From assembly GCF_965227735.1 (NCBI RefSeq), contig NZ_OZ245776.1, forward strand, positions 5,456,001 through 5,520,000: a stretch of DNA of 64,000 bases, in the 5' to 3' direction. The notes beneath the pieces are model-generated. The model saw nothing but the letters and a program-made list of their open reading frames with translations, did no database searches and was not told the origin of the DNA. A program made the position numbers and the translations under genes. Positions within the stretch are counted from its first letter, which is position 1, and each line of letters begins with the position of its first letter. Positions 41,203 through 50,480 of the stretch are shown piece by piece. The DNA comes from Larkinella sp965227735. Lineage in GTDB: Bacteria; Bacteroidota; Bacteroidia; Cytophagales; Spirosomataceae.

Positions 41203-42081
41203 ATGAGCGTATTAGTTAACAAAAATTCCAAGGTTATCGTCCAGGGCTTTACGGGCTCTGAAGGTTCATTTCATGCTCAACAGATGATCGAGTATGGTAC
41301 AAACGTCATTGGCGGAGTGACTCCGGGCAAAGGCGGGCAGACCCATCTCGACCGACCTGTATTCAACACCGTGAAGGAAGCTGTTGAAAAGGGCGGGGCC
41401 GATGTCTCGATTATTTTTGTACCACCGGCTTTTGCCGCTGACGCCATCATGGAAGCTGCTGATGCCGGTATCAAGGTGATTATCTGCATTACGGAAGGAA
41501 TTCCGACAAAAGATATGATGGTGGCCAAGGACTATCTGACCGGAAAAGACGTCCGGCTGATTGGGCCGAACTGCCCCGGTGTGATGACCGCCGAGGAGTG
41601 TAAAGTGGGTATCATGCCCGGTTTTATCTTCAAAAAAGGCACCATCGGCATTGTTTCCAAATCCGGTACCCTGACCTACGAAGCCGTTGATCAGCTTTCG
41701 AAAGTCGGACTTGGCCAGACCACGGCCATCGGAATTGGCGGTGATCCGATTATCGGAACAACGACCAAAGAAGCGGTTGAACTGCTGATGAACGACCCCG
41801 AAACCGAAGGCATCGTGATGATCGGCGAAATTGGCGGAGGCATGGAAGCCGAAGCCGCACGCTGGATCAAAGCCGACGGAAACCGTAAACCGGTCGTTGG
41901 GTTCATTGCCGGACAAACTGCCCCGAAAGGCCGCCGGATGGGCCACGCGGGCGCCATCATCGGTGGAGCGGACGACACGGCAGCCGCCAAAATGCGTATT
42001 ATGTCCGAATGCGGTATTCACGTCGTCGAATCACCAGCCCTGATTGGTGAAACGATGCTGAAAGCCATCGGGAAGAACTAA
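41203..42081 (+). CDS. sucD: Succinyl-CoA ligase (ADP-forming) subunit alpha
   Basis: A 292-residue TCA-cycle enzyme subunit that makes succinate and ATP from succinyl-CoA. The CoA-binding Rossmann domain is at the N-terminus (VIVQGFTGSEGSFHAQQMIEYGTNVIGGV), the ligase domain follows with GIVSKSGTLTYEAVDQLSKVGLGQ and GIGGDPIIGTT, and the phospho-acceptor histidine is H248 in GRRMGHAGAIIGG. Length is standard. The beta subunit gene sucC is not in the window, so the two subunits are encoded apart, as is often the case in Bacteroidota. A canonical promoter precedes it. Confidence 0.97.
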   Translation: MSVLVNKNSKVIVQGFTGSEGSFHAQQMIEYGTNVIGGVTPGKGGQTHLDRPVFNTVKEAVEKGGADVSIIFVPPAFAADAIMEAADAGIKVIICITEGIPTKDMMVAKDYLTGKDVRLIGPNCPGVMTAEECKVGIMPGFIFKKGTIGIVSKSGTLTYEAVDQLSKVGLGQTTAIGIGGDPIIGTTTKEAVELLMNDPETEGIVMIGEIGGGMEAEAARWIKADGNRKPVVGFIAGQTAPKGRRMGHAGAIIGGADDTAAAKMRIMSECGIHVVESPALIGETMLKAIGKN

Positions 42082-42120
42082 AAGAGAATGATGACGGGGC
42101 CGCCCGCGCGGTGATGGATT

Positions 42121-43338
42121 ATGAATGCATTAGCCAACCGCATCGGCGACTCCGTCATCGTTCCTCATTCTTTTTTTGTGCGGATTCGTTTCATTTTGTC
42201 CACCCTGGCCCTCGTTTTGTGGGCGTTGGGAAGTATTGCACAGGGAGTCGGGCCGAATCAACAGTTTTTTCCCGTCCACGACTTCCGCAACGACTGGTTG
42301 GTCTATGACCAGTCCTACAAATCCTACGTGCCTTTCATCGACGAACAGCACGCCCTGGTTTCCTCCGTTAGTTTTTTTCTGGATATTGAAAGCAACCGCC
42401 GGTACAGTCTACTGATTTCGACCCGGCAGGATGGTTATCTTTTCATTGACGCAGCTCTCAAACACAAACTGGTGGCCAATGACTGGCTGGTGTTGAACCT
42501 GGACAGTTTGTACCGCGCCTACCGCAAACCGGAACTGTTTCTGACGCTCCACGGGAGCCCCGGGGTCGAAGACAAGCTGGTGTTTATTGGTCATCAGAAA
42601 TCGGCCACTCAGAAAGACGTGGTCGTGACCGATACCCGGCTCAGTATTTTGCCCCGTCGGCTGTCGATGTACACCAATTTTTTCACGCTCTGCCTGCTGT
42701 TCATTGTGGCTGTCAATGCGTATTTATTCAATTTTCACCACCGGGCTTTCCTCCGGTTTTTCAATCTGGCTGATTTGCTGTCGGTAACGGTTCGGGATGA
42801 ATTGTTTCTGGTCAACCGGCCGCTGAGCCGAACGAATCTTCTTTTTTTGATGAATCTGGGGTTCATCACGGCGTATTTATACCTGATTATTCAGAGCAAA
42901 AACATTGATCTTTTCCTGTCGAGGGCCCTGTTGCTGCGGGGGCAGGGGCTGCTGGATCTAACCCTCACTTTTTTTGAATTGAGTTTTCTGGCCTTTTTTC
43001 TGTTGCTGGCGAAATATCTTTTTATCGTGACCATTGGGGGCTTATACCGGCTGGAAGAGGTGGTGAATTTGCACTTCTTCAAGGTTATGCAGTCTTCCCT
43101 GATTTTTTTTACGGGCGGCACCATTTGTGTAGCCGCCATTGCCGCCAACACCGCTGCTACCAATACATGGCCCAGCCTCTGGCTGATTGTGCCGTTTGTC
43201 GGCTTCTACGTCATCCGGCTGGCCCTGTTATATGTTGTCATTGCAAACAAAGCCGTTATCAAAAATCTGTATTTATTTTCGTACCTTTGCATCGTTGAAT
43301 TGATCCCGCTAACCATTGGGGTACGGTTCGCACTGTAG
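42121..43338 (+). CDS. DUF4271 membrane protein
   Basis: A 405-residue protein with an N-terminal hydrophobic signal, an extracytoplasmic domain (about 45-185) and about seven or eight membrane helices in the C-terminal DUF4271 part, for example MYTNFFTLCLLFIVAVNAYLF and LLFLMNLGFITAYLYLII. DUF4271 genes typically lie next to the uroporphyrinogen-III synthase gene in Bacteroidota, as here, but their function is unknown. A GTG at 42178 would give the tighter signal peptide RIRFILSTLALVLWALGSIAQ and would start just after a T7 run that may end the sucD transcript, so it is a serious alternative start. Confidence 0.85.
   Translation: MNALANRIGDSVIVPHSFFVRIRFILSTLALVLWALGSIAQGVGPNQQFFPVHDFRNDWLVYDQSYKSYVPFIDEQHALVSSVSFFLDIESNRRYSLLISTRQDGYLFIDAALKHKLVANDWLVLNLDSLYRAYRKPELFLTLHGSPGVEDKLVFIGHQKSATQKDVVVTDTRLSILPRRLSMYTNFFTLCLLFIVAVNAYLFNFHHRAFLRFFNLADLLSVTVRDELFLVNRPLSRTNLLFLMNLGFITAYLYLIIQSKNIDLFLSRALLLRGQGLLDLTLTFFELSFLAFFLLLAKYLFIVTIGGLYRLEEVVNLHFFKVMQSSLIFFTGGTICVAAIAANTAATNTWPSLWLIVPFVGFYVIRLALLYVVIANKAVIKNLYLFSYLCIVELIPLTIGVRFAL
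43282..43289 (+). promoter_or_regulatory. Possible internal promoter -7 element for hemD
   Basis: TACCTTTG, an exact TAnnTTTG box, lies inside the 3' end of the DUF4271 gene, 89 bases before the hemD start. No TTTG box is seen at the right distance, so support is weak. Confidence 0.25.
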
Positions 43339-43377
43339 CCAGTGGGCAAGCTTTAAACACAAAACGCGAGGTATTCG

Positions 43378-44163
43378 ATGAGTGAGATTTCTGCTAAGTA
43401 CGACCAGGAAAGGCTGACCAAAGTAGCCAGTATTTTAGTTACCCAAGCCCGACCTGCCGACGCTAATTCGCCCTATTTTGAAATTGCAGGGAAATACAAC
43501 CTGCAAATTGATTTTCGTCCGTTTATTCAGATTCAGGGCGTTTCTTACAAAGACTTTCGCAAGCAGAAAATCAATATCCTCGACCATACGGCCATCATTT
43601 TTACGAGCCGTAACGCTGTCGATCACTTCTTCCGAATCTGTCAGGAAGCGAAACTGGAAATGCCGGCCGATATGAAGTATTTCTGCGTGACGGAGCAAAC
43701 CGCCAATTACCTGCAGAAGTACATCGTGATTCGGAAGCGGAAGATTTTTACCGGCAATAAAACTGCGGCCGATCTGTTCGACCTGATTCGGAAACACAAG
43801 AATGAGAAGTTTCTGTTTCCGTGTTCCAACATCCGGGGCAACGATATTCCGGATTTTATGGACACCAGCGGCTTGCACCTGGCCGAAGCCGTGATGTACG
43901 AAACCGTTCCGGCCGACCTGTCGGATCTGGACATTCATTCGTTCGATATCATTGCGTTTTTCAGCCCGTCCGGTGTCAATTCGCTGCTGCATAATTTCCC
44001 CGATTTTACCCAAAACGGCATCCGTATGGCGGCCTTTGGCCCCACCACGGCGCGGGCCGTTACGGAGGCCGGTTTTATTCTGGACATTGAAGCTCCCCTG
44101 CCCAATGCCCCGTCGATGGCGGGTGCCCTGGAACTGTATATGAAGAAGGCCAACAGCCACTAG
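43378..44163 (+). CDS. hemD: Uroporphyrinogen-III synthase
   Basis: A 261-residue protein of the HemD family, which cyclises hydroxymethylbilane to uroporphyrinogen III in haem synthesis. HemD is poorly conserved, but the two-lobed alternating pattern is visible: ILVTQARP at the start, IIFTSRNAVDHFFRIC, FCVTEQTANYLQKY, FLFPCSNIRGNDIPDFM, EAVMYETVP, FDIIAFFSPSGVNSLLHNF and AFGPTTARAVTEAGF. The last motif (GPTTARAV) is diagnostic. It is placed after the DUF4271 gene with 39 bases between them. Confidence 0.92.
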   Translation: MSEISAKYDQERLTKVASILVTQARPADANSPYFEIAGKYNLQIDFRPFIQIQGVSYKDFRKQKINILDHTAIIFTSRNAVDHFFRICQEAKLEMPADMKYFCVTEQTANYLQKYIVIRKRKIFTGNKTAADLFDLIRKHKNEKFLFPCSNIRGNDIPDFMDTSGLHLAEAVMYETVPADLSDLDIHSFDIIAFFSPSGVNSLLHNFPDFTQNGIRMAAFGPTTARAVTEAGFILDIEAPLPNAPSMAGALELYMKKANSH

Positions 44164-44407
44164 ATGGCAACGACTCTGCAAAGCGATTGCGCTGTCGGAA
44201 TGAACCAGGACCGTGATTTTTTTCGCATCCGGCAGGTCATTCAGACCGCGCAATCGGAGTTTAATGGAGTCTCTTTTTTTATACCAATATTTTTGGAAAA
44301 TCTCCGTTTAATAGGTAACATGCGCTTAAGCAGGTCTGACGACTGAATGGGTGGTTGATCCGTTCGACAGCTTTCTGAAATTAGTCTGGTGATTGTTCTG
44401 ATAGTAT

Positions 44408-45376
44408 ATGAATCGTAAGTTTTACGTTGTCCTGCTTGGTTTGACCTGTTTCATGATGGCCTTGGACGTTCAGGCTCAGGATCAGGATCCGCAGTTTAGC
44501 TTGTATATGTTCAATCCGGTCTACTACAATCCAGCCGCAGTCGGTTCGGAAGGGGTGACCCGGTTTCAGTTGGTACACCGGACGCAATATCTTGGTTATC
44601 AGGGTACTTTTGACGAAGGAGGTGCCCCCAGCACCCAGTTGTTTTCGTTTAATATGCCCCTGAATAAAATCCGGGGAGGGATCGGCTTAAACGCAGTGAA
44701 CGAAACATTTGGCCCGCAGGGATTTCAGAAGGTCCAGGTTGCGTACGCTTTCCGGGTGCCTCTGAAAAAGGGGACGCTTTCGTTTGGGGCAGAGGGCGGT
44801 ATTCACAATCGGTCGATCAATTATGACCGGTTTCGGCCCAATGATCCCGGCGATCCGCTGATTCAGAACGGACGCGTCAACCAGACACAGCCGGATCTGG
44901 GCGCGGGGGTTTATTACAATGCCGACACCTATTATATTGGTGCCAGCATGAAACACCTGACCCAGCCCGATTTCAAGCTGGGCAACGACACGGGCCTCAA
45001 TCCGCTTTACCGAACGGCGTACCTGACGGCGGGGTATCGGTATGCGTGGAATGAACTCATCGACATCATGCCATCAGCCATTTACAAATTCAACACCAAC
45101 TCTACGTATTCGTCGATCGAAGTCAGCGCGTTGGCCATGTACGACAAGCGACACTGGGTCGGTTTTGGCTACCGCCAGGGCGATGCGTTCACCGCGACGG
45201 CCGGCCTTAGTTTACTCCGGAATAATGCCCTGCGCTTCGGGTATGCGTTCGATTTTGTGGTGAGTAACCGCGACGCGAAAAGCCCGACCTCGCACGAAAT
45301 ATTATTGTCTTATTCGCTTCCCGAACCCCGCTCAGGCCGTAAACCGATCATCAGAACGCCCCGATTCCGCTATTGA
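44408..45376 (+). CDS. porP: PorP/SprF family type IX secretion membrane protein
   Basis: A 322-residue outer-membrane protein with signal peptide (KFYVVLLGLTCFMMALDVQAQ) and the family opening QDPQFSLYMFNPVYYNPAAVGSEG, followed by beta-strand rich sequence (for example FRVPLKKGTLSFGAEGGI, YIGASMKHLTQPDF, AYLTAGYRYAWNE). PorP/SprF proteins insert in the outer membrane and support type IX secretion or attach specific cargo. Its position directly before gldKLMN is that of the core porP gene in the P. gingivalis-type cluster. Confidence 0.93.
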   Translation: MNRKFYVVLLGLTCFMMALDVQAQDQDPQFSLYMFNPVYYNPAAVGSEGVTRFQLVHRTQYLGYQGTFDEGGAPSTQLFSFNMPLNKIRGGIGLNAVNETFGPQGFQKVQVAYAFRVPLKKGTLSFGAEGGIHNRSINYDRFRPNDPGDPLIQNGRVNQTQPDLGAGVYYNADTYYIGASMKHLTQPDFKLGNDTGLNPLYRTAYLTAGYRYAWNELIDIMPSAIYKFNTNSTYSSIEVSALAMYDKRHWVGFGYRQGDAFTATAGLSLLRNNALRFGYAFDFVVSNRDAKSPTSHEILLSYSLPEPRSGRKPIIRTPRFRY

Positions 45377-45585
45377 GAGAACAACTACACAAACTGACGT
45401 CGTTTCATTGCTCCGTTGCCATTTCTACGATTGGCGTAATTATTGTTAGGCTGTTAAAGGCCAAAGTGATAATTTTGAGAAAATTAGTAGGCTACGTGAT
45501 GGAACTGATCGCAGGTTAGTTTGTACTTTTTTTGAATAATAGATGCATTTAATCAATTCAAATGTACGTATACAATAAAATGCTT

Positions 45586-45593
45586 TATTTTCG
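45586..45593 (+). promoter_or_regulatory. Possible promoter -7 element for gldK
   Basis: TATTTTCG fits TAnnTTTG with one mismatch, 50 bases upstream of the gldK ATG at 45643. The upstream TTTG box is not clear. If used, it excludes the more upstream in-frame ATG at 45562 as start. Confidence 0.3.
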
Positions 45594-45642
45594 TTCTAAG
45601 ACTGGTTTGCACGCGAAACAGATTTTAACGTACCCTACAACT

Positions 45643-46722
45643 ATGAGTAACAAGTGGTTTACCGGCAACGCAGCCCGAGGGGTGATGGTGGTGGCAACGA
45701 TTCTGCTGATGCAGGGTTGCGGGTTTATCAAATCCAAATTTGGTGGTGGAAAAGGCAAGGGCGAAGATGTCGGCGTTGTCAATGGAGAAGTCACTGCCAA
45801 TGGACGAAAAGGCTGGAAACAAACCACTCCTTATGGTATGGTGCTGGTTCCGTCGGGTTCGTTTATGATGGGACAGGCCGATGAAGATTTAGCAGCGACC
45901 CAGACGAACATGAACCGGCGGGTAACGATCAGTTCATTCTATATGGATGATACGGAAATTACCAACCACGAATACCGTCAGTTTGTCAATGCCCTACTGA
46001 CCGATTCGGTTTCGGTGCTGGGCGAAGAAGAAATCATGACGAAATTCTACCCGGATACGACCGTTTGGAAAAACGACTTTACGTACCACAACGGGGATCC
46101 TATGCTGGAGTACTATTTTTCACACCCGGCATTCGACACCTATCCGGTGGTTGGGGTAAGCTGGCAGGCAGCCCAGTATTTCTGCACCTGGCGCACGAAC
46201 CTCTACAACGATTACCGCACGAAAGAAGGCCAGTTTGTTTCTCCCCGGTATCGCCTGCCTTCCGAAGCAGAGTGGGAATGGGCGGCCCGTGGTGGTCACA
46301 ACTCCGCTAAGTATCCCTGGGGTGGGCCGTATGTCGCCAATGGAAAAGGCTGTTATCTGGCCAACTTCAAACCGCAACGCGGAAATTTCGACGCCGACGG
46401 CTATCCGTACACGGCCCCGGCCAATGCCTACAATCCGAACGATTACGGTCTCTACAACATGGCCGGCAACGTGGCCGAGTGGACCCGCGATGCCTACGCC
46501 GAAAACGCATCGGCCATCGTTTGGGACATGAACCCCGACAACCAGAACGCCGACGAGCCCCGGAAAGTGGTGCGGGGTGGCTCCTGGAAAGATATCGCGT
46601 ATTATCTGGAAACAGGAACGCGGTATTACGAACTCGAAAATAACAAACGGTCGTACATCGGCTTCCGGTGTGTGATGGACAACCTGCAGGGGAGAACAGC
46701 TTCCCGGGGAGCCCGCCGTTAG
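45643..46722 (+). CDS. gldK: Gliding motility/type IX secretion lipoprotein GldK
   Basis: A 359-residue lipoprotein with lipobox LLMQGC (cysteine about 25) and an FGE/SUMF1-like domain: YGMVLVPSGSFMMGQADED, FYMDDTEITNHEYRQFVN, YPVVGVSWQAAQYFCTWR, YRLPSEAEWEWAARGG, YGLYNMAGNVAEWTRDAY, VVRGGSWKDIAYYLETGTR and YIGFRCVMD. It lacks the catalytic cysteine pair of real formylglycine enzymes, as expected for GldK. With GldN it forms the periplasmic ring of the type IX machine. I start at ATG 45643, which gives a proper lipoprotein signal; ATG 45562 is upstream in frame but does not. It is shorter than F. johnsoniae GldK (about 460). Confidence 0.93.
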   Translation: MSNKWFTGNAARGVMVVATILLMQGCGFIKSKFGGGKGKGEDVGVVNGEVTANGRKGWKQTTPYGMVLVPSGSFMMGQADEDLAATQTNMNRRVTISSFYMDDTEITNHEYRQFVNALLTDSVSVLGEEEIMTKFYPDTTVWKNDFTYHNGDPMLEYYFSHPAFDTYPVVGVSWQAAQYFCTWRTNLYNDYRTKEGQFVSPRYRLPSEAEWEWAARGGHNSAKYPWGGPYVANGKGCYLANFKPQRGNFDADGYPYTAPANAYNPNDYGLYNMAGNVAEWTRDAYAENASAIVWDMNPDNQNADEPRKVVRGGSWKDIAYYLETGTRYYELENNKRSYIGFRCVMDNLQGRTASRGARR

Positions 46723-46810
46723 TCCGGTTCGTTTTCGGAATGGAATTGACTCAACCCCTATTTAATACCTATACACAACACATAATACCCATTTAATTTT
46801 TGCTTTAATC

Positions 46811-47638
46811 ATGGCTAAAAAGAACGGTAACGGTTCGAGTGTTTTCTTTGACAAAATCCTTCCGACAATGTATAGTCTGGGTGCTGCCGTCGTTATTCTC
46901 GGCGCACTGGGTAAAATTCAGCACTGGGAGGGTGGAGGCACCATCTTAACCATTGGTCTGCTGACCGAAGTGGCGATCTTTGTTTTGTTTGCTTTTCAAA
47001 CCTTTGCTCAAAAAACGCAGAAAGAGCCTGATTGGGAGCGGGTTTATCCCGAACTGTCCGACGATTACGATGGTGAATTGCCCCAACGTCGCCCGGCTTT
47101 GCAAAGCAACGGTTTGACTGCCAATATGGATAAAATGCTGGCAGATGCGAAAGTGTCGCCGGAGATTTTTGAAAAACTGGGAACGGGTTTGCGCAGCTTT
47201 ACGGATACGGTTGGCAAAATGCGTGACGTGTCGGATGCCACGATTGCCACCAGCGAATACACCCAGAACGTCCGGCAGGCGGCTAGCTCTATCAACGAAA
47301 TGAACAAATCGTACGGCGTTGCGGTCACTTCGATGAACGCGATGGCTGATGCAACGCAGGATGCCAAAGAATATCGTACGCAATTCCAGAAAATCACCCA
47401 AAGCATGGGCGCCCTGAATGCCGTGTACGAACTGGAATTACAGGACACCAACAAGCACCTGAAAGCCATGAATGCGTTTTATGGCAATCTGACCAGCGCG
47501 ATGGAAAATATGTCGGAAGCCAGCCGTGACACGCAGCAGTTCAAAAGCGAAATGTCAAAATTGACCAACAACCTGTCGTCACTCAACAACGTATACGGCA
47601 GTATGTTGACGGCCATGCGCGGAAATGGTGCCAAATAA
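46811..47638 (+). CDS. gldL: Type IX secretion motor protein GldL
   Basis: A 275-residue inner-membrane protein. Two helices are seen: about 18-35 (PTMYSLGAAVVILGALGKI) and 44-65 (TILTIGLLTEVAIFVLFAFQ), with an acidic residue (E53) inside the second helix, the position proposed to carry protons in the GldLM motor. The long cytoplasmic part (about 70-275) is helical and rich in Met/Ser/Asn, probably coiled coil. With GldM it converts proton-motive force into rotation for secretion and gliding. It is followed by a hairpin (47656-47697) and gldM. Confidence 0.95.
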   Translation: MAKKNGNGSSVFFDKILPTMYSLGAAVVILGALGKIQHWEGGGTILTIGLLTEVAIFVLFAFQTFAQKTQKEPDWERVYPELSDDYDGELPQRRPALQSNGLTANMDKMLADAKVSPEIFEKLGTGLRSFTDTVGKMRDVSDATIATSEYTQNVRQAASSINEMNKSYGVAVTSMNAMADATQDAKEYRTQFQKITQSMGALNAVYELELQDTNKHLKAMNAFYGNLTSAMENMSEASRDTQQFKSEMSKLTNNLSSLNNVYGSMLTAMRGNGAK

Positions 47639-47655
47639 TCGTTAAAAGGAAAGAA

Positions 47656-47697
47656 GTTGGTATTTAACGACTTACAATCGGATCGTTAAATACCAAC
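47656..47697 (+). promoter_or_regulatory. Perfect 15-bp hairpin between gldL and gldM
   Basis: GTTGGTATTTAACGA (47656-47670) pairs exactly with TCGTTAAATACCAAC (47683-47697) around a 12-base loop. No T-run follows, so it is a weak terminator at best; it could tune the amounts of GldL and GldM, which assemble in unequal numbers, or protect the upstream mRNA. Confidence 0.6.
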
Positions 47698-47754
47698 TAT
47701 AGACTTTAAGCGACACTTTTTTATCTACATTACAAGTTACTCTACCATAAACTA

Positions 47755-49350
47755 ATGGCAGGCGCAAAAGAAACACCCCGTCAGAAAATGATCGGGATGA
47801 TGTATCTGGTATTGACCGCGATGCTGGCCTTACAAGTCAGTTCGGCTTTACTGGAGAAATTTATCTTATTGAATAGCAGTCTGGAAACGTCGACGGGTTC
47901 TGCAAACCGCATCAACCAATCCACGTTAGACAATATCAAGGCCACCGTTGATAAATCAGGAAACCGGGCCGCCGATGTGGCCGTCGTGAAACAGGCGGAA
48001 GAAGTCCGGACCATGACCTCCAAAATTGTGGACGAACTGGAAACGGTGAAACAGCAGTTAATCACAGAAGCGGGTGGCGGACTCGATGAAGAAGGTCGGC
48101 TGAAAAACCCGAACGAAGAAGACAAGGTTGGGATTATCATGGTGGGTGGCCGCAAAAACGGGAAAGCCTATGAACTGAAAGAAAGACTGAACCAGTTCAC
48201 CCAGCAACTTCAGAAATACAATCCCAACGCCAAATTCACGCCATTGGCGGCTGATGCCAAAGACGATCCAATCGCCAGTCGTTCTAAAGAACAACGCAAC
48301 AAGGATTTTGCCGAGCTGAACTTTGAACAAACGCCGGTTCCGGCAGCTTTGGCTGTGTTAAGTCAGCGTCAGTCGGACATCCGGCGGATGGAAGGTGAAA
48401 TCCTGGACTATCTGGCGAGTAAAGTAGGCGCGCAGGACATCAAATTTGACAAGATTCTGGCCCGGGTCAGCATGGAGTCAAAAGTGGTTGTGGCCGGTAC
48501 CAAGTTCAAGGGTGAAATGTTCCTGGCGGCTTCGTCGAGCGGAATTTCTCCCCGTATGAGCCTGAATGGTGGTGCGGTTCGGGTGGAAGATGGCGTTGGT
48601 AAAATTGAATTTACGGCGCAGGGCGGAACCTACGATAAAAACGGGCTGGCCAAACGGAGTTTAGTTGGAGCTATCAGTTACCAGGCACCGGACGGCATGA
48701 AAACCGTTAATTTCAACCAGGAATACTTTGTAGCGAAACCCTCTTACGAAATCGAAACGGCTTCCATGCCTCCGCTGTATCTGGGTTGCGCCAACAAACT
48801 GAGCATTCAGAGTCCGCAGTTGGGTGCTTTGTGGAACCCGTCGTTTACGGCCAATGGCGCAGCGGTTTTAACCAGCGGAGAGCGGGGCAAAATTACAGTT
48901 ATTCCAACTTCGGCTCAGGTGAGCCTGAACGTCAACAACGGCGGTAGCCTGTTGGGAACCAATCAGTTCAAGGTGAACCGGGTGCCTCGCCCGACCTTGC
49001 GGGTCTATGCCGGTGGGGCCGAAATCGACGAGCGCCGGGGGATGCCGGTATCCAGCGTACGGAGTATTCAGGTTCGGGCGATTCCGGATGAAAGCTTTAA
49101 AAACTTTATGCCGGACGATGCTAATTTCCGGGTAAAAGGCTTCACGGTTCGTTTGGCGCAGGGGGGCCGTCCCATCGGGGCTCCGGTTTCGTTAGGGCCA
49201 AACGGGGGTTCGGTTGGCGCCCTGGCGGCTGATGCCCAACCAGGTATGCGGTATGTTATCGAGGTTGAAGGCGTCGAACGCCGTAACTTTCGGGGAGAGA
49301 TCAGTGATGTTCCCGTCATTCAGAAGGTATATCAAATTAATTTGAATTAA
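47755..49350 (+). CDS. gldM: Type IX secretion motor protein GldM
   Basis: A 531-residue protein with one N-terminal membrane helix (about 12-33, MIGMMYLVLTAMLALQVSSALLEKF is the family hallmark) and a long periplasmic region of four domains: a helical bundle (about 35-225) followed by beta-rich domains up to 531. GldM forms a dimer that spans the periplasm from the GldL ring to the GldKN ring. Start ATG 47755 matches the conserved MAGAKETPRQKMI beginning. Length is typical (about 515). Confidence 0.96.
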   Translation: MAGAKETPRQKMIGMMYLVLTAMLALQVSSALLEKFILLNSSLETSTGSANRINQSTLDNIKATVDKSGNRAADVAVVKQAEEVRTMTSKIVDELETVKQQLITEAGGGLDEEGRLKNPNEEDKVGIIMVGGRKNGKAYELKERLNQFTQQLQKYNPNAKFTPLAADAKDDPIASRSKEQRNKDFAELNFEQTPVPAALAVLSQRQSDIRRMEGEILDYLASKVGAQDIKFDKILARVSMESKVVVAGTKFKGEMFLAASSSGISPRMSLNGGAVRVEDGVGKIEFTAQGGTYDKNGLAKRSLVGAISYQAPDGMKTVNFNQEYFVAKPSYEIETASMPPLYLGCANKLSIQSPQLGALWNPSFTANGAAVLTSGERGKITVIPTSAQVSLNVNNGGSLLGTNQFKVNRVPRPTLRVYAGGAEIDERRGMPVSSVRSIQVRAIPDESFKNFMPDDANFRVKGFTVRLAQGGRPIGAPVSLGPNGGSVGALAADAQPGMRYVIEVEGVERRNFRGEISDVPVIQKVYQINLN

Positions 49351-49412
49351 TCAGTACGATAGCTGACAATCAGTTCGTTATTGTGAAGAATAAACGCAAA
49401 AAGCACAAGGTC

Positions 49413-50471
49413 ATGAAACAGGCGGGAAGCGTAGCAGTAGCTGCTGTATTGGCAGTAATGGCAGGAGGGGTGGCACAGGCGCAGGAAAGAGACAATACGA
49501 AAACCAATCCATTGTCGGTTCGGGAGATCAACGAGAATGATGTCATGATGAAGAAAACATTATGGCGTCGGGTCGATCTGAACGAAAAGCAGAATCAGGC
49601 CATGTTTTCAAAGAACAATCAGATTACCAAATACCTGATTGATGCCGTGAAAGCCGGGGTTCTGGTTGCCTATCCCAATGATTCGGTCAATACGCCGATG
49701 CAAGTTGAAAAATTTGCTGAAAAACTGGCTGCACCCGAACAAGGCGCTACCCTGACGGCAGAGGAGAGAGCCGCCGGTTTTGGCAACGAAGACAAGACAA
49801 ACGATGGCTGGGGCGATGCTTCCAAAGATAAAAAAGGTGCAGCTAAAAAGCCGGCCGACGATGGTTGGGGAACGCCCGCTCCGCAAACCGCTAAGGCTAA
49901 GCCGGTAGATGACGGCTGGGGAACACCTGCTCCCAAGAAAAAAACAACGGCCAAAAATACCAAAGGTAAAAAGGCGGTAAAACCCGCACCGGTAGTTCCG
50001 GAAGTGCCAAAAGTGGATTCAAGCGCGATGGCAAAGGCGAATCCGTTTACCGGTATCGAACGGCTGAGCGACGAATACAGTGTTCTGGATATCAAGGAAG
50101 ACTGGGTTTTCGATCGCAAACGCTCCCGCTTGTATTACGATATCCAAACCGTTGGCATTGTGATTCCGGCCGATAAAAGTCCATCGGGTCTGGAAACGCA
50201 GGTGGCCTATTTCAAATACAAAGATTTGGACAAACTGTTCCGCAGTGATCCGAAGAAATTCATCTGGTATAACTCACAGAATCAGGCCCAGCATAAGAAC
50301 CTGGCTGATGCCTTTGACCTGCGGTTGTTCTACGGACGGATTTACAAAGTGTCGAACCCGAAAGACCGTGACCTGATCGGTCAGTACGGTAGCGAACGGG
50401 AAGGCTTGCTGAAGTCTTATCAACTCGAACAGCAGTTGATGGAGCAGGAGCACGGTTTGTGGGAATATTAA
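49413..50471 (+). CDS. gldN: Type IX secretion protein GldN with DGWG-repeat insert
   Basis: A 352-residue periplasmic protein. After the signal peptide (QAGSVAVAAVLAVMAGGVAQAQ) come the GldN N-terminal region (VREINENDVMMKKTLWRRVDLNEKQN), a Lys/Ala/Pro-rich insert of about 90 residues with three DGWG motifs (two of them DDGWGTPAP), and the conserved C-terminal part (EDWVFDRKRSRLYYDIQTVGIV ... NPKDRDLIGQYGSE). The insert looks disordered. GldN binds GldK in the periplasmic ring. I prefer ATG 49413, preceded by AAGG, over an in-frame GTG at 49383 that would add a very basic ten-residue extension. A strong terminator follows. Confidence 0.92.
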   Translation: MKQAGSVAVAAVLAVMAGGVAQAQERDNTKTNPLSVREINENDVMMKKTLWRRVDLNEKQNQAMFSKNNQITKYLIDAVKAGVLVAYPNDSVNTPMQVEKFAEKLAAPEQGATLTAEERAAGFGNEDKTNDGWGDASKDKKGAAKKPADDGWGTPAPQTAKAKPVDDGWGTPAPKKKTTAKNTKGKKAVKPAPVVPEVPKVDSSAMAKANPFTGIERLSDEYSVLDIKEDWVFDRKRSRLYYDIQTVGIVIPADKSPSGLETQVAYFKYKDLDKLFRSDPKKFIWYNSQNQAQHKNLADAFDLRLFYGRIYKVSNPKDRDLIGQYGSEREGLLKSYQLEQQLMEQEHGLWEY

Positions 50472-50480
50472 TCCCAATCC

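Noticed and set aside
44164..44346. A 60-codon open frame directly after hemD
   Set aside because: It starts at the base after the hemD stop, has no recognisable domain, signal or downstream partner, and its composition fits non-coding DNA.
45643..46722. A formylglycine-generating enzyme that could mature the two sulfatases
   Set aside because: The domain is FGE-like, but the catalytic cysteine pair is missing and the context is porP-gldLMN, so it is GldK.
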